Of a DNA stretch of 64,000 nt, positions 43,830 through 52,341 are shown piece after piece. The number at the start of each line of letters is the position of its first letter. Positions within the stretch are counted from its first letter, which is position 1. The notes below the pieces were generated by a model. The model saw only the letters and a program-made list of their open reading frames with translations, was not told the origin of the DNA and did no database searches. Location of the stretch: the IMG/VR virus record IMGVR_UViG_3300049491_000716, positions 16,305-80,304 of that record. One strand, given 5' to 3'. Source of the stretch: a virus. Position numbers and translations under genes: made by a program.

Positions 43830-44405
43830 TTACGGACGCTTGGAGAGCGTGACGATGAGGTCGCGCCATGCGTTGGTGTAGTGGTTCATGGCGAATTGTT
43901 TGTACTCGGCGTTGCGGACTTCAAGGGACTGATCCCAAGACGCTGCGATCGTGTGGTCGAAGTCGCACGTGAAGCCGGTGTGCGGCGCATTCGCGGCGCG
44001 CCATTCCTTGTGCAGGTAGAGCGGATACCACTGCGACATCGGCGGCCATTGGTGGGTCGGATCGCCGTAGGCGCAGGCATGCGACCAGTTCGGCGTGATG
44101 ATCAGGGCCTGCGTGCCGGGCTTCATGACGCGGTACAACTCGTTGAAGAACGACACGCGCTCGGCACCAGTCAGGTGTTCAACGAAGTGGCAACTTCGGG
44201 CTTCGTCGACCGAGTTGTCTTCCAGCCAAGTCAGGCCGTTTCGCACGTCGCGCACATGCTTCTGGCCGAAGTCGATGCTGTCGACGCCTTCCCAGCCTTC
44301 GGGAGTCGTCTTGCCGCAGCCGATGTCAATTCGGACGGCCGCCGCGGGTTCCGGAAGGGTCGGGTCGCTGAGTTCGACCGCGCGCATTACGCTGCCCTTT
44401 GCCAT
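43830..44405 (-). CDS. SAM-dependent methyltransferase (class I)
   Basis: A 191-residue protein. VRIDIGCGKTTPEGWEGVDS is motif I, HFVEHLTGAERVSFFNELYRVMKPG the MTase helix segment. This type is frequent in sugar- and LPS-modifying loci. A strong GGAGA ribosome site precedes the ATG. Stop lies nine bases before the repeat-protein start. Likely part of the glycan cassette. Confidence 0.8.
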   Translation of the reverse strand: MAKGSVMRAVELSDPTLPEPAAAVRIDIGCGKTTPEGWEGVDSIDFGQKHVRDVRNGLTWLEDNSVDEARSCHFVEHLTGAERVSFFNELYRVMKPGTQALIITPNWSHACAYGDPTHQWPPMSQWYPLYLHKEWRAANAPHTGFTCDFDHTIAASWDQSLEVRNAEYKQFAMNHYTNAWRDLIVTLSKRP

Positions 44406-44448
44406 CTTTCTCTCCTTGGTTCATACACGTTTTTCGTGACCATCGAAC

Positions 44449-44454
44449 TATAAT
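44449..44454 (+). promoter_or_regulatory. Possible -10 element before the plus-strand HNH gene
   Basis: A perfect TATAAT lies seven bases before the ATG of the inverted HNH gene, in the 55-base gap between divergent genes. No good -35 was found (CACGTT at 44426 is weak). If used, the transcript would be nearly leaderless. A separate promoter would make sense for a gene opposed to the late strand. Confidence 0.35.
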
Positions 44455-44460
44455 GTTGCG

Positions 44461-44943
44461 ATGGAATGGGGAAGGCATTACAGACACTCAATCGAAAGCG
44501 CCCGCGCTCGATTCATGTCCCGCATTGAAGTTGAACCGTCGGGTTGCTGGCGCTGGATGGGCGCGATCGGAAGCCATAAACGCTATGGGTCTGTTCACAT
44601 CGCCGGCAAGAGCTGGCTTGCGCATCGCGGCGCATGGTTCTTGTTCAAGGGAGATCCTGGCGCCTTGAATGTTTGCCATACCTGCGACAACGGGATGTGC
44701 GTCAATCCAGATCATCTGTTCCTTGGAACGCAATTGGACAATGTCCATGACATGGAAGCCAAGCAGCGGTCCAAGCATCCTTCTGGCGCGGCTCACGGCA
44801 GGTCAAAGTTAACTGCGACCGATGTCGAAGACATCCGCCGCTGCTGCACGACAGAGTCCATTCTGTCTATGGCTACCAGATTCAAGGTATCAAAACCAAC
44901 CATAGCCAGAATCGTGAAGGGTGTTGGCTGGGTCACCAAGTAG
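44461..44943 (+). CDS. HNH homing endonuclease, plus strand
   Basis: A 160-residue protein. The zinc/HNH core is VCHTCDNGMCVNPDHLFLGTQLDNVHDM; a C-terminal helix-turn-helix (SMATRFKVSKPTIARIVKG) gives DNA binding. These HNH-HTH proteins are common free-standing homing enzymes in phages. The gene faces against the late genes and lies in the gap between a methyltransferase and a glycosyltransferase gene; its end overlaps the next gene by 11 bases. Confidence 0.85.
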   Translation: MEWGRHYRHSIESARARFMSRIEVEPSGCWRWMGAIGSHKRYGSVHIAGKSWLAHRGAWFLFKGDPGALNVCHTCDNGMCVNPDHLFLGTQLDNVHDMEAKQRSKHPSGAAHGRSKLTATDVEDIRRCCTTESILSMATRFKVSKPTIARIVKGVGWVTK

Positions 44944-45658
44944 TGTCCGGGGGGCCAAATTTCCCTTCGAGATCAAAGTGTCCAATTTGCACGCCGCAGT
45001 CGATCGCGCAACGATAGCCATGCCGCTGAGCATCGGACCAGAAGTAGAGGTCTTGCGTGGCAATGCCTCCCTCGGTCTGAGTCTTAAACCATGGTCTTCG
45101 TAGGTCGCCATCTTTGAACATGTCAAGGCGCCACAGGTTGAATCCCATGCCGGTTCCCCAGCATTCGACCAACTGGCCGGCAATCGGCGGCTGCGGACGG
45201 AAATTCATCACGGGGTCGCGACGGTCCCCCCAAATTTGGGCTTGGCCGCCCTCGCCCTTCGTAAAATAAATTCCGCCGATGCAGTCGTATTCTGGGTGAG
45301 CCTCCATCTGCGCAAGCAGTTTGATGAGCCCATCCGGGGGAACGATCGAATCGTGCTCGATCGTCAAGATGTACTTGAACTTCGACAACTCTGGATGCGC
45401 GAGGATGGCTTCGATGGCGAGAGAGTATGCCTCTCCCACCTCGACGCCAATGGCCCACATGCGATGCAGCGCATTGTTCGGCGGCGAGTAGAGATTCATC
45501 CAACTGGCGACTGCCTTGGTAGGCACCGTGCCGCCGGCTGGGATGATGATGATCGTGTCCAGCTTCTTCCACGCCGACGTCTCTTTGACGCGAGCGATGG
45601 ATGCTTCGAGGTCTGCGTTGTGCTTGCCGTAGTCGACGGCGACGAACTGGGGACGCAT
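44933..45658 (-). CDS. Glycosyltransferase, GT-A fold (GT2-like)
   Basis: A 241-residue protein. YILTIEHDSIVPPDGLIKLLAQM contains the metal-binding acid group (EHD), and CIGGIYFTKGEGGQAQIWG and the C-terminal GGIATQDLYFWSDAQRHGYR complete the GT-A pattern. The GT2-like type uses nucleotide sugars. ATG preceded by AGGAG. First transferase of the cassette in transcription order after the structural genes at 46-50 kb. Confidence 0.75.
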   Translation of the reverse strand: MRPQFVAVDYGKHNADLEASIARVKETSAWKKLDTIIIIPAGGTVPTKAVASWMNLYSPPNNALHRMWAIGVEVGEAYSLAIEAILAHPELSKFKYILTIEHDSIVPPDGLIKLLAQMEAHPEYDCIGGIYFTKGEGGQAQIWGDRRDPVMNFRPQPPIAGQLVECWGTGMGFNLWRLDMFKDGDLRRPWFKTQTEGGIATQDLYFWSDAQRHGYRCAIDCGVQIGHFDLEGKFGPPDTTW

Positions 45659-45707
45659 GCTTAGGGATCTCCTAATTTGCTGGCAACAGGTAGTCTAGCG
45701 AAGCCCG

Positions 45708-46628
45708 TCAGGCGCGGGCCCAACCAAGAATCGCGCTTGGCAAGACGGTCAACAGCGCGCTTCCTGAAGACGTTGTTCCGACATCATCGGAGACATCGCA
45801 TGTGATCAAAGAGCCGTTGTCGCCAAACACCGTTGTTGGCGCATAGGTGCTGCTATCTGTTCCGACATTGCTGCCATCGTCTTTCCATTGATAGTGCAGG
45901 GCGCCAGTGCCGGTTGCAGAGACTGTGAATGTTGCAACCTGCCCGGCATATACAACCTGAGGGCTTGGATTGCCAGTTATCACCGGGCCAGCGGCCGGCA
46001 GTGAAACCACAAATCCACCGAAGCCAGCCGCCCCCGTACCTGTGAGCCTTGTAGCGGTGGCAGTCAGCGTGCCTGTTGCACCAGCCGATATGTTGTCTTG
46101 CGTCCAGCCGGTCAGGTTGGACCAGATGCCATCGGCAACGTCTTGGCGGCTCGTAAACCCAGAGAGCCCACTGAATCCCCAAGTGTCCGCGTTGGTGTTC
46201 TGGTCAAGGCCGCAGCCGTAGAACAGATCCGAACCTCCCGATGCAGTGACGCCTGTCAGCGCGCATGAAATGGGCGTTGCATTGGCGCTGATGTTGGTGG
46301 TGACTGCCACCACTGCTGTCGCTGCGTTATCTCGACCGGAAAAAGCAAATAGTTGCAAGATGCCTGAATTGGCCGCGACCGAAACAAATGCATAGGAATC
46401 TGAACCTGTGGCATCCTTCAGTTCGAACAGTTGAACCGTGTGCCCATCGGGGCCAGAAAGATCAGCGTTCCCGATCTGCGCCCATCCCGATGGCGGCGTA
46501 ATAACGCGGATCGTGTCTTGAACCAGAACCGCAAGCAATCGATCATGCGCGACAACGCCAGCCGGAGCCGTGCCAGTAAAAGCCGTCGTTCCGTTGAACG
46601 ATGTTGACGATGACGAGCGAAACGCCAT
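45708..46628 (-). CDS. Virion protein with C-terminal Ig-like domain
   Basis: A 306-residue protein. Residues 1-210 are beta-rich (SSTSFNGTTAFTGTAPAG). Residues 215-300 form an Ig-like domain: GNPSPQVVYAGQVATFTVSA, LHYQWKDDGSNVG and SGSALLTVLP. Phage Ig-like domains are surface decorations that bind carbohydrates weakly. Start coincides with the stop of the preceding gene. Confidence 0.75.
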   Translation of the reverse strand: MAFRSSSSTSFNGTTAFTGTAPAGVVAHDRLLAVLVQDTIRVITPPSGWAQIGNADLSGPDGHTVQLFELKDATGSDSYAFVSVAANSGILQLFAFSGRDNAATAVVAVTTNISANATPISCALTGVTASGGSDLFYGCGLDQNTNADTWGFSGLSGFTSRQDVADGIWSNLTGWTQDNISAGATGTLTATATRLTGTGAAGFGGFVVSLPAAGPVITGNPSPQVVYAGQVATFTVSATGTGALHYQWKDDGSNVGTDSSTYAPTTVFGDNGSLITCDVSDDVGTTSSGSALLTVLPSAILGWARA

Positions 46629-47002
46629 TACGTCGTCTCCACCACGATGCTTGCCGCCGTGAAGTTCTGCAAGGTCTGCGCGTCACACTTGATGTGAGTA
46701 GGCACGATCAAGGCGCCCGCCGCGGTGCGCTGCCATGGGGACTCGACGGTCGTGAACGGGACCGGCGTTGTCCCATCCTTTTCAAGAAAGACGCCGCCGA
46801 CCAGTGACACGCTGAACTGCCGAACCCACGTCGCTTGGTTGTCAAAACTGAACCATGGCGTTGCGTTGAGCAGAGCCCCTGAGGGAAGACTGCTGCGGCT
46901 GATTCGAACGCGCAGCCCATTTCCGGCTGGTGTAGCCCATGGGCCAAGCGTTTGGTTGCCGACGACAAGCGCCTGAGCCGTCAGCGTCACGAGAACGGTC
47001 AT
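46628..47002 (-). CDS. Virion-associated hypothetical protein, 124 aa
   Basis: A beta-rich small protein starting with MTVLVTLTAQALVVGNQ. It lies between two structural candidates, with its stop joined to the next start. No known domain. Probably a structural or fibre-linked protein based on context only. Confidence 0.55.
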   Translation of the reverse strand: MTVLVTLTAQALVVGNQTLGPWATPAGNGLRVRISRSSLPSGALLNATPWFSFDNQATWVRQFSVSLVGGVFLEKDGTTPVPFTTVESPWQRTAAGALIVPTHIKCDAQTLQNFTAASIVVETT

Positions 47003-47006
47003 AGCA

Positions 47007-48116
47007 TCAGGCGTTGTTGATCATCTGCACGTAGGGCGCGACATGCGACGCCGACGAGCTGATCTGCGACAGCGCGATGCTTGCCGTGGTGGCGCCGGCA
47101 TTGCTGTACGAGCCCAAGCCCTGCTGCCACTGATTCGATGCGCTGTTGGCGATGCCGAACAAGCCGATCGTGTTGTTCGGCTGGCTCATGCCGATGTGGC
47201 TGTGCACGATGCGGGCCGCGCTCAAGTTCGCAGTGCCCTGCGTGGTCTGCGTCGTTGAAACGCCGTAGGCCATGAACATCAAGCCTGCCTGTCGCGAAGC
47301 CGCGAACTTCGTATCCCACATCTTCATGCCGCTCAGCGCCGTCATGTGAGTTGTGCTCACCTGCATCGTGCTGTTCGTGGCGGCGTAGCTGAAGCTCAGC
47401 GATGACGTGCCGTTGCTGACCGGGTAGGTCAGGCCGTGCGTCACGCTGATGTTGTTCGTCGTGTTCTGGCTGACGTTGATTGAGAAGCGGAAGCTCACCG
47501 AACTTGACGAGAAAGACTGCAGGCTCATCGAACTCGCGCCTGTTCCCAGACTGTACAAGACGATGTTGTGGGTTTCCTGCTGGTTGTAGCTGTACGCGCT
47601 GTTGCCGGTGGATGCGAACGACGTCGAGGCCAAGCTCACGGTGTGCGCCATGCGCATGAAGCCGGCCGAGAACTGCTCCCTGACCTGCATCGGGAACACC
47701 ACCGACGTACTCTGCTGAACGGTCTGCGATTGGCTGTTCAGCAGATACGGGACAGCGTTTGCAAAGTAGCTCAGCAGCGGTTGGTAGATGCTGATCGTGT
47801 TGCCGGCCGTGCTGACGGCAATGCCGGATGCGCCGACCAGCGATGAGCTGGCAAGTGCCGACACAATCATGGTTTGATCGGTGGCCGACAACGTGACGTT
47901 GTTGCCGGCTTGGTAGACGAGGTTCGTGCCGCTCAGCGTGCTGGCACCAGCGGTGTTGCCGCTGATCGTCATGAACTGGTTGTGCGCGCTGTTCCAGTCA
48001 CTCGGACGGACCAGCGCGGTAGCCAACGTGGTCGTGGTGGCGCCGAGACTGTTGAAGACCGTGACGGTTCCCGTGAAGTCGGCAACTGAGTTGGACTTGA
48101 CGTGGGAGACTGCCAT
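47007..48116 (-). CDS. Structural (fibre or decoration) protein, 369 aa
   Basis: Rich in Ser, Thr, Ala and Asn, with SDWNSAHNQFMTISGNTAG and LVYQAGNNVTLSATDQTMIVSA near the start. These segments occur in large phage virion proteins without enzymatic motifs. The C-terminal part (LGSYSNAGATTASIALSQIS) is again beta-rich. No charge clusters. Likely a virion surface protein; exact place unknown. Confidence 0.6.
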   Translation of the reverse strand: MAVSHVKSNSVADFTGTVTVFNSLGATTTTLATALVRPSDWNSAHNQFMTISGNTAGASTLSGTNLVYQAGNNVTLSATDQTMIVSALASSSLVGASGIAVSTAGNTISIYQPLLSYFANAVPYLLNSQSQTVQQSTSVVFPMQVREQFSAGFMRMAHTVSLASTSFASTGNSAYSYNQQETHNIVLYSLGTGASSMSLQSFSSSSVSFRFSINVSQNTTNNISVTHGLTYPVSNGTSSLSFSYAATNSTMQVSTTHMTALSGMKMWDTKFAASRQAGLMFMAYGVSTTQTTQGTANLSAARIVHSHIGMSQPNNTIGLFGIANSASNQWQQGLGSYSNAGATTASIALSQISSSASHVAPYVQMINNA

Positions 48117-48159
48117 GTGTTTCTCGGTTCCGGGGTTCGACGACTACGTTGGCCTTGGC

Positions 48160-48513
48160 TCAGGGAGCCGGGGTCGCGTCGGGCACCAGTGCGTCGACGG
48201 TGCCGGCGGCGGCCGCGACGGAAGCCGATGCGGCCTTGGCGGCATCGAAGGCTGCCTGCATGGCCGGCGAGACATCGTTCAGACTGGCGATCACGACTTC
48301 GAGGTCAGCGATCTTCTGGATCAGACCTGCGGTTTCGGTGCCGACCTTGGTGATCTGCGTGGTTGCAGCGGTCAGTTGAGCGGTGACTTCCGTCAGGCCT
48401 TGGGCGAGAGCGTCTTGGGACATGGTGATTTCCTTGAGTAGTTGAAGAACGGGCTCGAGACCCGCGATGGAGAACGTGATGCGGTGCTCAACGATGAAGT
48501 TGGGTTCGGTCAT
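48160..48513 (-). CDS. Coiled-coil virion protein, 117 aa
   Basis: Starts MTEPNFIVEHRITFSIAG with an ATGA overlap; a second ATG at 48423 (MSQDALAQGLTEV) could give a shorter product. From residue 35 the sequence is helical with TAATTQITKVGTETAGLIQKIADLE heptads in two parts, ending in an Ala-rich tail. Resembles trimerisation segments of phage fibre proteins. Function unknown. Confidence 0.55.
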   Translation of the reverse strand: MTEPNFIVEHRITFSIAGLEPVLQLLKEITMSQDALAQGLTEVTAQLTAATTQITKVGTETAGLIQKIADLEVVIASLNDVSPAMQAAFDAAKAASASVAAAAGTVDALVPDATPAP

Positions 48514-49181
48514 TGTTTCACGCAAGCCGTGACTTCGGTTTTCACGGCTCCGGCGATTGCGCAGTACGTGGTAGTGCCGACAACGGCTTTCGCCGAGGCG
48601 CAGTCACAGATGGCGCCCTTGACAGCCTTGCGGCCCGTGACGCCGGTGAGCTTGCCTCCAGCGTAGGTGAAGATGGTTCCCGCCGTCGGCGTGACCCACG
48701 TTCCGGCCGGCGGAGTGATCGGCGTCGGTTTGTAGACTTCGCACCTGGCGGCCGGCTTCACGACGTGCGGCACCATGTTCGACGGCGGGTTGCCGGCAGA
48801 CAGGCATGCCGCGTAGATGAGCGACTTCCAGTCGTACTCGTCTTGTGACCCGGCGGCCGGGGTGATGGTGGCGCTGGTAACCACCGAGTTCAGCGCCAAC
48901 AACTTGTCCGGCGCAGACAGCACACCAGCCATCACGGCCAGCGGGTCGCTGATCGTATTCTGATACTTCTTGAGAACGGCGAACGACTGCCAACGCCACA
49001 TGTTTGTGGTGTTGGGCTCGGGGCACCAGAAGTACACCCAGCGCCCAAGTGGCGTGGCTTCGCTGACCTGAATCGTGCCGGCTTCATTCGGCGACGACTC
49101 GGTCTTTGGCGCGCACATGAACTGCGCGTGGGCTGCTGCCGCCGAGGCAAACAGCACCAGGGCGGTGAGCAGGTTTCGCAT
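48510..49181 (-). CDS. Exported Cys-containing protein, 223 aa
   Basis: ATG at 49181 starts a signal peptide (MRNLLTALVLFASAAAAHAQ). The mature protein has about eight cysteines (FMCAPK, FWCPEP, AACLSAG, CEVYK, CDCAS, TYCAIAG, TACVKQ), so disulfides are expected. Overall design resembles the exported protein at 14792-15511. Position among virion genes is odd for a secreted protein. Function unknown. Confidence 0.6.
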   Translation of the reverse strand: MRNLLTALVLFASAAAAHAQFMCAPKTESSPNEAGTIQVSEATPLGRWVYFWCPEPNTTNMWRWQSFAVLKKYQNTISDPLAVMAGVLSAPDKLLALNSVVTSATITPAAGSQDEYDWKSLIYAACLSAGNPPSNMVPHVVKPAARCEVYKPTPITPPAGTWVTPTAGTIFTYAGGKLTGVTGRKAVKGAICDCASAKAVVGTTTYCAIAGAVKTEVTACVKQ

Positions 49182-49183
49182 TT

Positions 49184-49741
49184 TCAGTCCTGACTGGAAT
49201 ACTGGTTTGGCAGATGCCTGAAGCAAGTGCACGAGATGCAATGCTGTTGCTCTTGGACGCGGGCGCCGCAGGGCTGCGCTTTCTTCCAAAGCTCAAGATT
49301 TTCAGGCCGGTTGTCGGTTTTGATGCCGTTTTTGTGATGGACGTTCTCGCTGCGCAGAAGGGGCCTGCCAAGCAACCGTTCCATCACGAGGCGGTGTTCT
49401 AGCACGTAGCGACGGGTCGTGCCCGCAAGAGATGGGTGGTCTGGCGCATTGGTCATGATGTAACCGCTGCGGTTCATGAGCGTGCCGCCCTTCCACCTAC
49501 CACCCTTCTCACCTTTGGTCTTGCCGGGATTTTCGGCGTACATCTTCAGCAGCGCACAACTACGTGTGCAGTGAATCGCACGCTGAGTTCTTGACCTGTA
49601 TGGGGGCAAGAATTCCTCTTTGCACCACACACATATTTGTGGTGCTATACGCGTGCGGAGACCCGCGTGCTTTTGGCCGTAGTGATACCACCACTGACCA
49701 TCAGCATCCTGCTTGAATCTCTCTGTGTCGAACGGCTTCAT
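49184..49741 (-). CDS. HNH homing endonuclease
   Basis: A 185-residue protein. ATG at 49741 follows AAGGAG, so the upstream in-frame ATG at 49765 is not used. A zinc finger-like ICVWCKEEF and IHCTRSC pair precedes YVLEHRLVMERLLGRPL and the HNH core ENVHHKNGIKTDNRPENLELWKK. Free-standing homing gene between structural genes, on the late strand. Confidence 0.88.
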   Translation of the reverse strand: MKPFDTERFKQDADGQWWYHYGQKHAGLRTRIAPQICVWCKEEFLPPYRSRTQRAIHCTRSCALLKMYAENPGKTKGEKGGRWKGGTLMNRSGYIMTNAPDHPSLAGTTRRYVLEHRLVMERLLGRPLLRSENVHHKNGIKTDNRPENLELWKKAQPCGARVQEQQHCISCTCFRHLPNQYSSQD

Positions 49742-49783
49742 TGGCACTCCTTGTGGGAGCGCCAATTATGCCAGCGTGAATCA

Positions 49784-50218
49784 TCACGAAAGGGTAAACA
49801 CCCCCAAAGAATTCATTTGCACAGTCAGCGTGTTGCCGTTGGTGACCGTGAACTGCGCGGTCGACAGTTTCGACCAGCACAGGCACTTGGCGCCCGACGT
49901 GCCGATCACGGCGAACTTGACGTTGTTCAACGCCGAGCCGCTGGCCGTGAAGACCAGGTCGGTGGAGTCGAACTTGTAGGACTTGGCCGAAGCGCCGACC
50001 GTCCAGGCCAAGCCGCCGAGAGCACGGCCGCCGGCGACGTAGCCACCACGCGCGCTGATTTCATTGGTGATGGAAGCGAACGTCGAGAGCGTGAACGTGG
50101 ATGCGTTGCTCGCGCTCGTCGTGAGTTTCATCTTCAAGGCGGTCGTGCCGAGAACGATGGTGCCGTTTCCGATGTACTTTTTGCTTTTGTTGTAGATTTG
50201 CCACGCTGATGCTGCCAT
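49784..50218 (-). CDS. Virion structural protein, 144 aa
   Basis: Starts MAASAWQIYNKSKKYIGNGTIVLG, a conserved opening of a family of small phage structural proteins. The rest is beta-rich (LSTFASITNEISARGGYVAGG, YKFDSTDLVFTASG). Same strand and region as the other virion proteins. Role not known; a decoration or stabilisation protein is possible. Confidence 0.65.
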   Translation of the reverse strand: MAASAWQIYNKSKKYIGNGTIVLGTTALKMKLTTSASNASTFTLSTFASITNEISARGGYVAGGRALGGLAWTVGASAKSYKFDSTDLVFTASGSALNNVKFAVIGTSGAKCLCWSKLSTAQFTVTNGNTLTVQMNSLGVFTLS

Positions 50219-50219
50219 T

Positions 50220-50864
50220 TTAGAACCTCATGAGTTTGAGTAAAGGTTGGGTCGCAACCACCAACGTTTTGTCGGGGTGCAGTTCTCGGAAAAGTCGATG
50301 CTTGTTCTGGCTTGCTTCGTTGAGCCAACCTTTGACTTCCCAATAAGCATCAATCTCGGGAAGGTAGAAATCTGGCAAGTAGGTGCACACGCCGAGGTCG
50401 AATCGGTGCCGCTCGTATTCCCACTTGATGCCGTCACGATCAAAGACTTGCGCAAGGCGCGCTTCCCATGACGATCTGAACGTGACTCCGGCGTATTGAA
50501 CGCGAGGCGTGTGCTGCGGCGATCGGCCCCAATGTGGGCTGTTGCGGCCGGTGAGCTTTTCGCGTTGAGCCTGCGTCCAAGATGTGCCACGCATACGCGA
50601 TGCAGTGGCTGCCCGCTCAGCCTCGGATTGCCGATGACTGAATTTGCCTTTCTTGGCTGCGCTCATCGCGGCGCGAGCGGCATCAGACTTCGGCTTTCCC
50701 AGCGCTGCAGCACTCATCTTGGCCTTTGTAGCCTCGGATGTGATCTTCCCGCGATGCGCAGCACCGATCTTTGCCTTCGTCTCTTCGGAGAGTTTCTTGC
50801 CACGATTCGCCGCGGCCAATTTGGCGCGGTGCTCGGCGGACTTTGGCACGCCAGCGAGCGCCAT
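50220..50864 (-). CDS. Homing endonuclease: NUMOD3 repeats plus PD-(D/E)XK nuclease
   Basis: A 214-residue protein. Residues 8-75 are four NUMOD3-type repeats (SAEHRAKLAAANRGKKL, SEETKAKIGAAHRGK and similar), which bind DNA. The nuclease domain starts at VTFRSSWEARLAQVFDRDGI and has TYLPDFYLPE then WEVKGW, a D...ExK active site. Such NUMOD3-PD-(D/E)XK proteins are homing endonucleases. Start is joined to the stop of the methyltransferase gene. Confidence 0.85.
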   Translation of the reverse strand: MALAGVPKSAEHRAKLAAANRGKKLSEETKAKIGAAHRGKITSEATKAKMSAAALGKPKSDAARAAMSAAKKGKFSHRQSEAERAATASRMRGTSWTQAQREKLTGRNSPHWGRSPQHTPRVQYAGVTFRSSWEARLAQVFDRDGIKWEYERHRFDLGVCTYLPDFYLPEIDAYWEVKGWLNEASQNKHRLFRELHPDKTLVVATQPLLKLMRF

Positions 50865-52306
50865 TATTTGGACTCCGCGATGTCGGAGAGATCCGCCCCG
50901 GTCTTCAAGATGTGCGAGATGAGGCCGTCGCCATGGACTTGCAGTTCCACCTCATCACCGAGAAACTTCACGAGATCCATGAACTCGGTGGCCTGCGAAA
51001 GCATCCACGGCGTGCACGTGAAAGTGCGGCCGCCGCAAGTCACGGGCATCGTGAACTCGCTGTCGTTCTCGGTCTGCTGATAGGCGTGGTGATTTCCGGT
51101 TTCGCTCATGCACGAGTCGAAGCCGAAGACATGCATGCGACGGAAGCCCAACATCATCAGCAGCGGGATGGCGCGAAGCACCACCGTGCTGCCGCCAGGG
51201 ATCGGGTAGAAAGCGCCGGCTGCCTCGCGGATCAGCGCTTCGGCCTCTTCGTTCACGCCGGAGTGCCAGAGCAGCGTGCGGTCGCGCGGCAGGCCGGCCA
51301 GCGTGCTCGGGTGAACCTGCGAGGCGATCAGGTACTTGCAGTCGGCCTGCACGTTGCGCGTGAAGCGCGCGTTGAACTCGCGGGCGTCAAGCACGATCTG
51401 CGCGCTGACCTTGATCCAATTTTCGAGCGCCCAGTCGTAGGCGCCGTTGACCGTGACAATCGCGCACCCGGCTTCGCGCAGCGCCTTAATGTCTTCGACG
51501 TGGGCCGCCATGCTCGGACCGCCAGCGAGCAGCGCGATCTCGCGGTCTTGCCGGTCGTGCGGCAGCGCGTGACCCCAGCCCGCCAAGATGTTGGACTTGA
51601 CCTGCGCGTCAACCACGGCTTCGTCCGTGTTGATGCGGCCGATTTTGACGATGTCCTTGGCGTTTTTCCACGACGTGCAGTAGATCGCGCAGGCGCCTTC
51701 GAAGTCCTGCGACCAATGCACGACGGCGCCGAGCGCCTTCAGTTGATCCACCCACCAGGCCAGCGGCTGCACGGTCAGGTGCAGTTGCTCGCCGATGCGC
51801 TCGCCCATGACGTCGGGCTCGGTCGCGATGCCGAAGAAGACGTGGTTGGCTGAGTCGAGGATGTTGGCCAGCACCGTCGCCACGTCTTGCGGCGGGATGT
51901 GTTCCATGACGTCGCAGCAGTAGCCGTAGGCGGCCTTGGCGGCGATCGGCTTGGTGAGGTCGCCGACCTCGAAGCTGATGCGGCTGGCCTGAGTGATGCA
52001 GGATTCCGCGACTTCGTGGTCCAAGCAGTTGGCCGCGAAGTCAATCATCTTGACGCGCATGTTGCCGAACAGGCAGAGCATCCATGCGCCGCGGCCGGTG
52101 CCGCAGCCGAAGTCGATGGCCTCGCTGTCGCGCGGCGGCTTGGCCTGCTGCAGGAACAACTGCGCCCAGTGCTCGCCGGGCGAGACCGTGCGGTAGTCGG
52201 GGATGTCCCACATCCGCTGGTACTTGCTGAGTTCGGGGTTCACGGCCTCAATCGGCTTGATGAGAACGTTCGGCGCGTGGCCGACTGCGCCTGCTTGAGT
52301 GATCAT
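50864..52306 (-). CDS. Bifunctional SAM methyltransferase-DUF115 protein
   Basis: A 480-residue protein. Residues 55-190 form a class I methyltransferase (AIDFGCGTGRGAWMLCLFG; YCCDVMEHIPPQD). Residues 245-430 are a DUF115/MptE-like domain (EIALLAGGPSMAAHVEDI, VTVNGAYDWAL, MMLGFRRMHVFGFDSCM). The fusion of sugar-related DUF115 and methylation again points to glycan modification. It begins after a collagen-like gene and overlaps the homing gene at its end. Confidence 0.75.
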   Translation of the reverse strand: MITQAGAVGHAPNVLIKPIEAVNPELSKYQRMWDIPDYRTVSPGEHWAQLFLQQAKPPRDSEAIDFGCGTGRGAWMLCLFGNMRVKMIDFAANCLDHEVAESCITQASRISFEVGDLTKPIAAKAAYGYCCDVMEHIPPQDVATVLANILDSANHVFFGIATEPDVMGERIGEQLHLTVQPLAWWVDQLKALGAVVHWSQDFEGACAIYCTSWKNAKDIVKIGRINTDEAVVDAQVKSNILAGWGHALPHDRQDREIALLAGGPSMAAHVEDIKALREAGCAIVTVNGAYDWALENWIKVSAQIVLDAREFNARFTRNVQADCKYLIASQVHPSTLAGLPRDRTLLWHSGVNEEAEALIREAAGAFYPIPGGSTVVLRAIPLLMMLGFRRMHVFGFDSCMSETGNHHAYQQTENDSEFTMPVTCGGRTFTCTPWMLSQATEFMDLVKFLGDEVELQVHGDGLISHILKTGADLSDIAESK

Positions 52307-52341
52307 CTGGGTGCTCCAGGTGGTTTGAAGATTGGCTGGCG